Shown here: positions 41,019 through 52,693 of the stretch, piece by piece
How positions within the stretch are numbered: position 1 is the stretch's first letter
How the letters are laid out: each line of letters starts with the position of its first letter
Source of the DNA: Chrysomallon squamiferum
Lineage: Eukaryota; Mollusca; Gastropoda; Neomphalida; Peltospiridae
Assembly: GCA_012295275.1 (NCBI GenBank)
Contig: CM022673.1
Location: forward strand, 26,546,761-26,610,760
Direction of reading: 5' to 3'
Length of the DNA stretch: 64,000 bases
Made by a program: the position numbers and the translations under genes
Notes under the pieces: generated by a model
Seen by the model: the letters and a program-made list of their open reading frames with translations, nothing else
The model's database searches: none
Told to the model about the DNA's origin: nothing

Positions 41019-41256
41019 CAGGGTGTCCCGTAAAATTCCATACGTAGGAAAAAATAAACGTTTTTATACGAAAAAAACAACAACCATTTTTATTTATATA
41101 ATATGCTCTACATGACTGCCATTATGTTGAAAACACATTTCAGTCCTCCAGTGCTGAAGAACACGTTCAAGCACAGCTGGAGTTGTTCTTGTAATGGAGT
41201 TGGTGATACGTTGCTCGAGATGAAACCATAAGAATGGAAACTTATGGGACACCCTG
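41019..41256 (-). mobile_element. Mariner-like element remnant with transposase C-terminus
   Basis: A 238-base element flanked by TA on both sides (41017-41018 and 41257-41258). Left end CAGGGTGTCCCGTAAAATTC; reverse complement of the right end CAGGGTGTCCCATAAGTTTC. On the minus strand an open frame runs into the left TIR and encodes NSITRTTPAVLERVLQHWRT, then EMCFQHNGSHVEHII and a stop at 41094-41096. The RVL...C...NG.HVEHII pattern is the usual C-terminus of mariner/IS630-type transposases. The catalytic domain is deleted, so it could only move in trans. Confidence 0.8.
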
Positions 41257-41412
41257 TAGAATATGTTTTGCTTTTTGCTAAATAGGAACATAAACTGAAC
41301 AGAACAGACAATGAAATGGGTGGATAGTTTTTATTATCTTTTGAATTTAATAATAATAATAATAGGTAAAAGTACTAGTAGTTCTTGCAGTCGTAGAAGT
41401 AGTAGAATCAGT

Positions 41413-41443
<31 letters not shown>

Positions 41444-44400
41444 TAATAATAATAATGTTCTTGACAAAATAAATAAAATAAAATAAAATAAAATAAATAA
41501 AATAAAATTTTGACAAAAAAATAAATAAAATAAAATAAAATATAATAAATTAAATAATAATAAAATTAACATTTGCCAGCTAATAATGGATTTAAATAAT
41601 GTTATCATTAAAGTTTCACATCATTCAAAATAACCCGAGTTTCATGATAATTTGTCACGTTATATCTACACTTTCAGTACAATAACAACACGTGCACAAC
41701 GTGTTCCCAAACTAAAATTCTGTTGCACGTGCAAATAGTTACACTTAACAGACAACGAGGTCGCTAGCAGGGGTCTAAAAGATCTTTAAATATCTCTAAC
41801 AACGGTATGATTTTATTCTCTGTAGTCTTGTCAAATAACAATGATGATGATTATGATGATTAAGATGATAATGATTATGATTTTGATTATGATGCCGACG
41901 ATGATGATGATGATGATGATAATAATAATAATAAAAAAAATATTAATATGATTAATTGATTATTTTCGTTTTTAACGATATTAATACAAAAACAGTTGAA
42001 TAATAATAATAAAAAAACTAAATTTTTCTTCATTAAGTTGTACAACGTATTCGAATCGCTGAATCTGAATAAATCTTACTGACCTTGACCTTGTACTCAG
42101 ATCTCAAAAGTCGCTAACCTGTACTTTTCATCATCTGTATTTAGAATTTCCAAAAAAAAAAAAAACCACATTGCCGAACAAATGTTATTGTCATTTTCAA
42201 AACACTTTACCACTGATGTGATTTACAGAAACTTCTCACAAAAATAGAAATTCTCTTTTTCATGGAACAGTGTGTAAAAAGAAAAAAATAGACTGGAATT
42301 AGCATCTCATTAGTCTCATCCTGTGTAATAGAGAAAGGAAATGATTTCACTAGCAGAAGTATTAACAAATGTGTACTTTAAAGACACTGCTTCTGCTGTC
42401 TTTTTTTTTAATTGTTTTTTTAAACCCAGTTAACTATAACACTGACAATAATAAACCAGATTAAAGGATTTTGAATAAGCTACGTACAATTAAATATTAG
42501 AAACACCCTATACACACACCCGCACACACACACACACACGCACACACACCCACGTTAGAAAATAAGATTTTATAAATAAATATTATGTTCCACTTCCACA
42601 GATACCAGTCTATTTATCCGGTTTCCTGGAAGAAAGCTTTATAAAATTAAAATATAAAACGAACAATGAAAAATAAAGAACAAAGCAATATTTAAAGAAT
42701 ATAAATTAATACATTTCTAAAGCCAATTTTCTAGAAGACGGATAAATACTTTGATATCAGTAGGTAATTATGTCAAAGTTTAATAGAGGGATGAAATGAG
42801 ATTTAGTATTATAGTTTAACAACAAAGATTTCTTTTAAACTGATTTAAATGAATTTATTATAAAAGCCACGGTTATATATGATTTTATATGAACAGGAAA
42901 AAGAAATGTTAATAGAAATTAAATAAAATGGTAGCAAAAATCGACGAGCTTTAAATAGTTAAAAGGACAATAATATAACTAGACATATAACTGAAGGAGA
43001 ACAATACTTTACCTTTTTATTTTTTATACGAACTATAAACCTGAACCTAACACTATTAAAATAAACTTTTATTAGCGAAAAAATGATCGACAGGAAGGTT
43101 TTGATGGTTTCGCGTATTTCAGAGAAAGCGCAGACGACACAGAAAAGGAGATATCGTATTTTCTATACGCATTATTTGTTTTGTCAACACGTCTCAGGAT
43201 ATACGAGAAAAAAATGTCACGTACACGTATCCGATTTTAAGCAATGAAATTAGCAATAAAAACAGTCTGAAGTAATCACGTGTTTGGACGAGTTTTGACG
43301 AGTAGAAGGATCGGTCTCGGTCACGTGACAGCTAGCCTATTTCCATTTAAGGCACTGTTTATTTTATTTTTTAAATATATATATTAGTAGCAAGAAGATG
43401 ACTGGAGGAACCCTGTGATAGCTGTGTTGTTTTATGTTTGTTGTTTACACTGGGAATTAAAACAGTGAAAGTCGGTCAGTTAACTTTGTGGTCCTGACTG
43501 ACAGATTTTGTGAAGTTCTGTCGACATACGAAGCTTTGTGAAACATACTTCTTAAAATTATTTTATTCTGTTTTACATTTCTTGTCCAAAAAATATTCAA
43601 ATATTTTCCCCTGCTTTGAAAAATTACTAGCTTAATTAAATATTTATGTTTAATATGCAGTCCCATCCATAAAAAATACAACAAAATCCTTAACATCAAA
43701 GCAACGACGACAGCATGCATATACACACAACAATACTAAAACAACAACCACAACAACAACAACTAAAAAACTTCTCTCTGTCTGTTCATGAATTTTTTTT
43801 TTGCTGTTTTTATTAAGTCTTATGGCGCGGTTGCAGTGATTTCCGTTATTACAGTCAGTATTTGAGCTTGTTCTTTAAACTCTTTGATCAAATCGTATTT
43901 TAACGATTCTTTAATCGACGTCTTGGCTTTTATTATTTTTTATTTTTTTTATAGATATTTCCCCCCCCCCCCGTTTAAAGCTGGCAGTCATCACTGACTA
44001 TCACTTTGATACAGTTTCACTCGTAAACAAGTAGAAATATTACCGTTTGCAAAATGTCGAGATCAACGTGCGATTTGATTGATTTTGTGCCATCTATTCC
44101 ACTTAGTAATTCGTTTGAACTCTTCCAAAGTGGTCCTCTTTTTCTCTCGAGCGCTTCTAATGACAGCAAAGCGAAGGATCTTCAACTAAACAATAACCGC
44201 GACTTTCTCATTTTGGCTATGGAAAAATCATCGTGCAAGAGTGAATAAGTCGTTCGTAAAGTCAGCACATCTGTCATTTTCTTTTTTCTTAATCAGTATG
44301 TCTGTCGAGATTTTTAAAAAATATTTTTTTTTTTTTTTTTTTTTACGTTTTTTCCTGCACGGTCGAAGCCTCGGATAATTATGAAATATTAATGGATTTC

Positions 44401-44929
44401 TGATGCCTTTATTTAATGTAACTTTATCCCGTTCGAGCGACATTATTCGGTGAACAAAAGTAAAATTTTACAGAAATTAACGACTGTTTCCTGTGATAGT
44501 GTAGAAGAATACAAAAGAGACAGTTTGATAAATATAACAATTAATCATGTTGTTAGAAGAGTCCGCGTTTATTTGAGAACAAGAAGAAGAGGAAAGGTTA
44601 AAACAAAATACAACAAATACACAACAATATCAACAACAAATAAATAAATAATAAATAAACAACGAGATCCATGATTTTTCTGTGTTGTCAGCAATTACTG
44701 CTGCTTTACAGTCATTGCTTATACCACCACTACGTCAAACACGTCTACTACTATCACTACGACCACGACCATCACTGAAATTAGTGTTACAACCACCATC
44801 ATCGCCACAGTTATAACAATACTAACTACTGCTCCTACAACCCCTACTACTTCAACTACTACTACTCCTCTCCTATTGTTACATTATGTTAAATTAATTT
44901 TCCTTTCATTTTTTTTTTTTTTTTTTCAG
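41257..44929. other. Intergenic DNA or 5' region of the glycosyltransferase-like gene
   Basis: Contains (AAT)n near 41418-41455, (AAAAT)n near 41470-41540, a (GAT)n tract (listed separately), (CA)n near 42520-42550, a C run at 43962-43972, and ACT/ACC triplets at 44726-44872. The coding part of the downstream gene starts after a splice acceptor at 44929, so its 5'UTR exon should lie here, but I cannot place it. Confidence 0.5.
41841..41934. repeat. (GAT)n/(AAT)n tract
   Basis: Degenerate GAT and TTATGAT units ending in perfect (GAT)n and (AAT)n. Confidence 0.9.
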
Positions 44930-44958
44930 ACTTCTCGTTTCTCGCAGTATTTGGTGTG

Positions 44959-46097
44959 ATGCTCCTGTCACGATTTCGGTCTACTAGAAGATGTATTTTC
45001 GGATTTCTGTTCATTGGACTTGCACTTCTTGGTTGCTGTTTCCTAACCATTCATAGCGGCCAAGTCTTCTTCTCCAGACGTCACGTCACTAACAGTCAGG
45101 TATATGCACACACACCACATTATTATAAATAAAAACATATGAAAGGGAACGAACTGCCGCCATTCCATTAACATCAGAAGAACATTCTATTTTCACCTAC
45201 TCTTAGGTCATGGAAATGCGGGATGAAAGGGAAATTGTCCACAAACCCATAAACTCTAACAAATTACTATCCGCAAAAATGAAGACAAAAATTAGTGAGA
45301 CGCAAAACTACATCTGAACATTTCTATATATTAATTAGATCCTTTGCTTTCAGGATAAACTGATTCATGCAGTATTAACATTTCCGTTACTGACGGACCC
45401 TAACTTTAACGCTGAAAGTTACCGACATTTGAATTACAAAGAAAGAGAGCAGAGAATGGAGGAATATTTGACGAGTCTTCGGAAAACTCTCGCGCATCCT
45501 CGAATCGGCCATGTCCACTGTTTGTATGACCAAAACCAATGGTGGAACACGTTGAAAAGATCATCTCCGGTAACAACAAACTGAAATTCCACTTTGTCAA
45601 ACAGACAAACGTCGCTGCATCTTTGTTTCAGTTTGTCTTTAAAGGAGTTGTCCGATCGCTTAGTGATGGTGCTACAAGCCGACACGTATCCTGCTCAAGG
45701 CTTTCATCAGATCGAGACTAACGCAATGAAGAAGAAGAGATTATTTTACGCTTTGACGAGACACGGTAAAATGGAGGACGCATGCGACATGAACGGCGAC
45801 TTCTGCGACGTGTCACAGTACGTCGGATCGCACGACGCTTACATCTTCGTCCCCAGCGGAGCCTTGTCCGCCAGACATGTCGGTATACTGAATCAGAGCG
45901 TCACATCGTGGGGTGTGGATCTGGTGATCGCCTGGTTGTTTCAAGACATGGGCTACACTGTTCTCAACCCGTGCAAAGTGATTTTCGTTTATCACATACA
46001 CTGCTCGTCTGTTCGTTCTAACGACAGGAAGAGAGTGAACACGCGCAATACGACAGGCTGGTTTCCTACCAACCGCTCGACTGACCTAAACAAATAA
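44959..46097 (+). CDS. Type II membrane glycosyltransferase-like protein, with two compensating frameshifts
   Basis: Coding exon 1 is 44959-45099, after an acceptor at 44927-44929; exon 2 is 45354-46097, TAA at the end. A short basic N-tail (RFRSTRRC), one hydrophobic segment (about residues 12-29) and a lumenal domain give Golgi type II topology. The lumenal part carries LSDRLVMVLQADTYP, SHDAYIF and NPCKVIFVYHIHCS, which I recognise from a family of uncharacterised glycosyltransferase-like proteins in marine invertebrates; the donor sugar is unknown. Frame is lost twice. Near 45531-45535 (caaaacc) one base appears missing, and near 45641-45646 (aaaggag) one extra. Between them the +1-shifted frame (starting PMVEHVEKIISGNNK) carries the protein, while the original frame meets TGA at 45582-45584. 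The flanks share one frame and are otherwise intact. This is either a recent pseudogene or two homopolymer errors in the assembly. Upstream frame is open from the acceptor, so the ATG at 44959 is the likely but not certain start. Confidence 0.75.
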
Positions 46098-47159
46098 GTT
46101 TATTATTAAATGTTTGTTATTTGTTGTTGTTGTTTTGTTTTCTTTTTCATTTCTTTATTCTTTATTATTATTATTATTATTATTATGTTTTCTATAAAAC
46201 AAAACTAAAGAAAAGAGATTATTTTAATTACTTCTGTCAACTGATCGCGTGAATGTTGGTTGGCGTTATAGTTAGCCAGTACAATAGGGGAGACAACTCT
46301 TAAACCTCTGAAAAACAAGAATTTATACAAAGGATTGTTTCCCATTTACGAGAAAAGTAATCCAGTAACAGATTAAATTGACGTTTATGATTTCTATTAA
46401 ATTATTTATTACTTCTTTAAAATTGAGGTTATTTGTTTTGTTTTTTAATTGTTTTAAATGAATGTGAAATGATCCAAATATTAACACAAATTATTCCTAT
46501 TCTTTTTGGCTTTAGTGCTTCATTTTACACAGGCCAAACTGACAAACATTAAATGTGAAGGATACAGACAAAAGCAAAAAATTAAAATCAATTTTTTTTA
46601 AAATGAAACAAACCTTTGGTAAAATAGCCACATCCTTAAATTTGTTTATTATTTTTATTAATACAATTACTAAATTGTTTTGAAATATAAAAAGCAGCAC
46701 GTTAAAGCCAACTTGTCATTTCATTAATATTTTTTTACAATTCAGTTACATAATTTTTTTAATTTTAAATTTAAGTTGATTAGACACATTTCAACTTCCA
46801 CTGTTTAGTCAATAAATTACTATAATTAATTTTCAAAATTATATTATTTTTATTATTATTAATATTTTAGTTTTTTAATTTTGTTTTGTAGTTTTGTGCA
46901 ACATTTACTTATTCTGGTAACCATGCTTTGTGCAGTGCCACATTGTTCCTCTTTGTTTGAAAATAAACAAATGAGATTTGGCCAGATCATGAAGTTTCAT
47001 AACTGACAGTTGGGATCAAATATTTTCTTCCACAGGGCAAGGTCCAGTTTAAAGGCCTGACCAAATATATCATTCATTCACCTGCATTTGCACAATCAAT
47101 AAAACTGAACGGAGATAATTAAATAACAAAAAATCTGATAGATTTCCAAAATGGCATTT
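46098..47159. other. Convergent 3' region between the glycosyltransferase-like gene and INSIG
   Basis: AT-rich, with (ATT)n at 46164-46186. It should hold the 3'UTR of the plus-strand gene and the distal 3'UTR of INSIG. I see no additional gene. Confidence 0.5.
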
Positions 47160-47986
47160 TATTTCATATCTACATAATCTATCACTTTACAGGTATTAAA
47201 TTATCTTTTTCGTTATATATATAAATATGTATTTCTCTCCACATTCTTGCCATCATTCTTTTTACAAACATTCACTGTATTAAAAACCTTACATTCAAAC
47301 AAACAAACAAACAAACCACGCAAAAAACGAAACAGCAAAGTATCATATATCAGTAATACAAACAAAATGAGCATTTATACACAAGTCAGCACCATAAAAA
47401 GTCCGTTTTTCTTTTTGTCCTTGCATCACCCTCCGTAAATGTTTTAAAATGCATAAAACAACCATGAAAAATGCAAGGTTCCTACTTAATTTTTTTAAAA
47501 CCTAAAATAATCTTTAAAAACATTTATTAAATCGCACACAGGTTGTTATTGCATTTCATTGTTTTTTTAATGTGACTTAACACCTTTTTTTCACTGCACA
47601 TATTAAAGACATGTTAAAATTCAGACAAACAAGAAAAACAGATAAATAAGATAAAATGAAATAAAACTTACATAAGATTAATTAAATAGACAGAGCTTTG
47701 AATTTGATTCAACACATATGAATGAAGGAACCCTGATTTTTCATGTTGAAAGTTTTAAATAAATCACTGAATCCTGAAATCATTTAAACATTCACCACAC
47801 ACAATCAATATGATCATAACACTGAGCAGTGAAATTAAATATCTTTGGCAATTTGTTTACAATCTTCATTATACATACATTTTTTTGTAATTTGTTTAGA
47901 AACTTTTGTTTTATATATTTTGGTCAAAACAGTTAACCACCACCAAGACAAGACAGAGTATTTTGAAATTCTGATCAACTAAACCA

Positions 47987-48022
<36 letters not shown>

Positions 48023-48446
48023 CCAATTTAGGAAGCAAAACTACTGCTAATCCATATGTTTACATTATGCTAAAACAATCTGAAAACTATCATGTTTTCT
48101 CTGAAACAAACATTTCCCTGATTCAGTAACAATTTCTTTTATTGCACGGTGACTGAAAAAAAAAAAAAAAAAAAAAAAAAAGAAAAGAAGTAGCCCTTGA
48201 TGTTTTAAGATGAAAAGCATTTTTGTTTTTTTTATGTACAGTAAATATTTCACCACTACTGAGCAAGACCTGAAGACCCAAACCCAATTGTGCTTAACGT
48301 AATGAAAAGTGTAAGATGTGTGTAATGGAAACAGTTTGGCATGACTTTCGATGTGCTTGCATGAGTTCAAACACACAACAAGTTCAAAGCTGAGTGATCT
48401 TTGAGAGGTTTTATCATGAGATCCATTCCTTCTCCAACACTACACT
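47160..48446 (-). other. Putative INSIG 3'UTR
   Basis: After the INSIG stop the minus strand is AT-rich and non-coding; AATAAA on the minus strand near 47160-47165 is one candidate poly(A) signal about 1.3 kb on. Two A runs (about 47990-48020 and 48157-48181) would be U runs in the transcript. Confidence 0.4.
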
Positions 48447-48632
48447 TCAATCATCTTTCATTTTCGATTTGTCCACATCGTACTGAAATAAAAGACATGG
48501 AAATACAGTGTCACGAAAATGTATTTGGTTTAGTACAGTTGTATATAAATACAGTTATTAAAAATACTGCTATAGTGTTTATTAAATACTCCTCCTATTT
48601 TGTTTTTATGCTAACTATAATTTATTTATTTA

Positions 48633-48668
<36 letters not shown>

Positions 48669-51015
48669 TATACACACACTCACACACACACAAATACATC
48701 AACATTCCATACACATATTAAAAAAATTGCCAGTGTTTCTTAAATATTCCTCATATTTCATTTTTGTGGTAAATATACATATTTTTGTTGTTTCTGCCTT
48801 CAGAAAATCATAAACATTATTTATATAAAACTCACTTTTCTTAATTTTAAGTAATATGCAAACAGATATTTAAAAGAATTTGATTTACTTTCATTAATTT
48901 CAACATTCAAATGTAAATAAAAGCATAATTAGTTTATAAAAGAATTAGTAAAAACATTTTTGATTGCTAGACATAAAAAGTTCAAGTCTGTTTCACACAG
49001 ACAAGGAAATCACCCCCTCCAGTGTTTTAATAAATAATTTTAAAAAATTAAACAAGAAAAAGGTGATTCTAAAAATAGTACCGTAGCCAGTTGCCGTCCA
49101 ATATTTCCCATAGTCACACCTCCAGAGAAAAAGATACAAGGAAGCCAGGATCGCACAAAGAGGAAGTCTGGTTCAGTATATCTTTAATTAAAAAAAAAGT
49201 ATTAAATAACTATTTAAATATAAAATATTTAACTTAAAATTTTAAAAATTTTATAAATAAAAATTCAATAATTAGAATAATAATTAAAAAAAAGGGTTTA
49301 CCGATACATTTTTTTCTCACATCCACAGTAAAAGTAAAAAACTTCAACATTTTCTATGCATCATTCTTAAACTCGTAATAACAAAAATATACATTTTATA
49401 TACTATTCAACGACTTGCCAATATCGCAACAGTATTTATTTACTTACTAAATTTTTTTTTTTTTTAAATGATCTAACAAAACTGATGTTACCTATAAACT
49501 CCGTTGTAAACGAGAAGCTGGGTGACGAATGTTGCAAGCACGGCTATTCCCACTCCGAGGCCAAAGCCACTGCGAGACCGGTCAAACAGCCACCACAGGC
49601 CGATGGACATGGCCGCCAGGGACAGAGAGAGCTGCATGTTATTGGCAAAGTCTATTTTGGCACTGGCATGGTTGATTCCTACGAAAACGGCCACACATCG
49701 CATCACGCCCGACCACTCCCTCTTGTAGTAGTGAGACTCTCCCAGGGTGCGGTCCAGATAGGGGTACAACAAACCGATGATTGCTGTGACGAAGAAGAAA
49801 TAAAACCATAAACGCACGATGTAAACAAGAAATTATAATGTATCTCTGTAATGTTATGCCAGAGAAAAAAATACACTTAACAGTCCACTGTCAGTGAACT
49901 ATGGGAACTGAAAAATAAGTGATGTTTCTGACTTTCTGGAATTTTCTGTTGTTTCTGGAATTTTTAAATTTATTTTTAATCCAAAAATTAGATGAATTGT
50001 GTATATTTTCTTATTTTTATATAGCCGTTCTCCCACTTATACAACACAAACATGATGTTAATATTTCATCAGAACATGAACTCTACATGTAAATCACAGT
50101 GTGCTGTTTTTGTCGTGTACAGTATTCAGATGACAAATTAATTAGACAAACATTAAGCTTATCACTGTATGTAATTAAGACTTTTTCTTTATTATTTATG
50201 TAATGTGCAGTTTACTTAATTACATTTTCGTGTTATTAAAAGTGCTTTTAATACACATTTGTTACTACAAACATAAAAAGGAAAAAAAAAAAAATGAAAT
50301 AACAAGTTTATCTGTCATCTGTTGCAGAAAATGTTAATCTAGATGCTGTTACTTTTATTGCTAAACCATCTGACAACATACCACACACATGCTTATCTTA
50401 AAGTTTTCATTTTGAATAAATGAATAATGACCCTGGTTCTTGCAGAATCAGTTTTTTTTTTTTAATTTATGTTTCATAATAAAAATAAAAGTATCACTGA
50501 ACATTCATCATTATTCAAATGTAGGAAATTGCAACATCACTCAATTATTTCAATAACAAAAATGTGCTTTAGTCTTTTTTTTTATCTTTTTTTTTTTTTA
50601 TGTTTGATAATAATAATAATAATAAGAGGTATCACAGAAGATTTATTATTATTCTCATATAGGAAACTGATACATCACCACACAATTCTTTGATTAAAAA
50701 AAAATATAAAAATTTAAAGAAATAAATATGCTTGGGTCTTTTAGACCTAGAGTGAACCCTGGAGGATCAAAAATAATTTTAAAAATACTTAAATATCAAA
50801 AATAAATCAGGAAATGTAAATTTGTAAAACAAACCTGATGCTGTGCCACAGCTGGGGGCCACCCACCATGCTGATGAAAAAAGACTGGCAAGAACTTCAG
50901 GTGGGAACACCGTAACTTGTCTCTGTACTTGCAAAAGATTTAAAACTAGAGCAAAGAAAACACCCACAGTGAACAACACAACCCCTCGCATCACCAGAAA
51001 AGACGACGATGCCAT
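48447..51015 (-). CDS. INSIG: Insulin-induced gene protein (INSIG), ER sterol regulator
   Basis: Four coding exons join in phase: 51015-50835, 49783-49492, 49181-49082 and 48482-48447, giving 202 residues (human INSIG2 has 225). INSIG is a six-helix ER membrane protein that binds oxysterol, retains SCAP-SREBP in the ER, and recruits HMG-CoA reductase and SREBP regulators for degradation. Family signatures are plain: [18 protein letters not shown] in helix 1, [86 protein letters not shown], and [20 protein letters not shown] then QLAT. The last exon encodes only [11 protein letters not shown], matching the short C-terminal exon of vertebrate INSIG. The start is the ATG at 51013-51015 ([13 protein letters not shown]); the frame runs upstream to a TTG only. 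Exon 1 is preceded by an acceptor (TTTCTAG) paired with a 5'UTR exon ending at 52042 (ACAG/GTACGT). The neighbour CCDC93 is divergent. Confidence 0.96.
49784..50834. other. INSIG intron 1 (coding)
   Basis: AT-rich intron with poly-T and (AAT)n near 50609-50625; no other feature seen. Confidence 0.8.
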
Positions 51016-52041
51016 CTTCAATTACTTCACCTAGAAAAAAAAATTAAAAATGATTTTTATATATACATACATATATATATACACACATACACATACATAT
51101 TAAATAAATCACACCTAAAGAAACCTAAAAAAGAAAAAAAAATCTTGAATGTTAATTTAAATAAATATGCGAGGGGTTGTATATATATATAGTGTGTGTG
51201 TGTGTCTGTGTCTTTTGTTTGTTTTAGACGGGGTTTTTTCTTGTAGTATTTTTTTTTTTTTTTTTTTAACTTTTTGGGGAAATGAATGTACTTTGTTCAT
51301 ATTCTATTATTCACATTTTTTTCAGAACCAGTACCTGCAAATATTATTTCTACAAACAATTCGTAATCAAAGAATTTTATTTGTTTTTATTTTTTTTTTT
51401 TCTTAAATCTGAGAATGTCAAAAGAAAGAATTGGGGACATTTCTCACATTTGGATACTCTCAAAGTGCAAGATATTTCTTTAGCCTTTTGTTTAACTAAT
51501 TTGTTATTACATCGTAACAAAGATTTTAACTGTTCAACTTCAAGTATTGATTTTTCATGTTATGACTGTCTAAAATAAATAAATGCATTAAAATAAAAAC
51601 CGTTTTCAGTGAAAAACACTACAAGAAACATACAGTTTTGTTTTTCCGTCTTTTGTAGCCAATCTGTAGTGTTTAGATTTTAAAACTTTTTTCTTTTCCC
51701 ATTATTATAGTAATCCTCAATATGTCAAATATCTATTTCTGACCAAAATATTAAAAACAACAAAAATCAAACAAAAACCCCACAGAATTCAATTAAACTA
51801 ACCGAAAATAAAATTTAAACAGATATGTTTTTAAAACTGTAAATCAAAACTCCTCTGTGTACTAACACTAAGTGAAAAACAATCAGTTGAATATTTTTGA
51901 CAAAATAACAGTATCAGGTTGATGATCAATTTGATCAGCTGAGCCTGGTGTCACCGAAAGAAAGATTAGAATAGTTAGTTACTATATTACATTACAACCT
52001 ATACTCACTAGATTAAAAATAAAACTGATAAAAATTACGTA
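51016..52041. other. INSIG 5'UTR intron
   Basis: Lies between the non-coding first exon (donor at 52041-52040) and the coding start exon. AT-rich, with (TA)n near 51062-51080 and (GT)n near 51192-51204. Confidence 0.65.
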
Positions 52042-52401
52042 CCTGTCTTCACCAGTTTCAGTCTGATAATGGAAGACGGGTTATTTATAACAGTAAATCT
52101 GCTGGCATACAAACAACCAAGGATAATCGCACCATCTTACTCGGCTGATAGATTTCAACCAATCAGTTTTTAACATTCAATCACGTGTATTCTCCCGCGT
52201 CAGTCCCATGAATGGGTCAGTCACAGACATTTAGGTCGGATCCTCGAAAATGCACATCCAGGTTAACACACCAACCAATCAGAAATTGCATATATCTCGC
52301 ACCATGTTAAAATTATGTCGGTTACGAAGGTCAAAATTTTATATATACTTCCGGGTTATGGCGTTACAACTTCCGTAAAATCATGTGATAGTTACTACAA
52401 A
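52042..52401. promoter_or_regulatory. Shared INSIG-CCDC93 upstream region (candidate bidirectional promoter)
   Basis: Only about 360 bases separate the INSIG 5'UTR donor (52042) from the CCDC93 ATG (52402). Visible motifs: CCAAT at 52159-52163 and 52275-52279 (NF-Y type), the E-box CACGTG at 52182-52187 in TCACGTG context, and ETS-like ACTTCCGG at 52347-52354 plus ACTTCCG at 52369-52375. NF-Y next to an SREBP-compatible E-box is the layout expected of a sterol-responsive promoter, and ETS sites are common in bidirectional housekeeping promoters. Function is inference. Confidence 0.6.
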
Positions 52402-52643
52402 ATGGCCTCTTCCAGTATTTTTGCAGGCCGTCCAAGAGCACCATCAGCAAAATTTCCAACACAAATAGACGCTGATGGTAGAGAAGTTGAGGTAAAACAT
52501 TACAATAACAAGAAAAAACATTATCAGATAATAATCATTAAATCGTCTTCTGTTTTATCCTATTTTGTCTAAGAAATGACACTAGTCTCTGAAATGCCCC
52601 TCCCATTCTCGATTACATATTCATTAAATTTACTACAGCATTA

Positions 52644-52693
<50 letters not shown>

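Noticed and set aside
44054-44248. 64-codon ORF with fairly natural composition after a good ATG context
   Set aside because: No donor site lets it join the glycosyltransferase-like exon at 44930, no signal peptide or domain, and no other support. It could be an upstream ORF, but that is not shown.
45569-45632. Possible 64-base intron to explain the frame change in the glycosyltransferase-like gene
   Set aside because: A GT and an AG exist, but splicing them leads into a frame that soon hits a stop, and the removed segment matches the expected protein. Two indels fit better.
49485-49811. 108-codon plus ORF over INSIG exon 2
   Set aside because: Antisense shadow of a well-supported INSIG exon.
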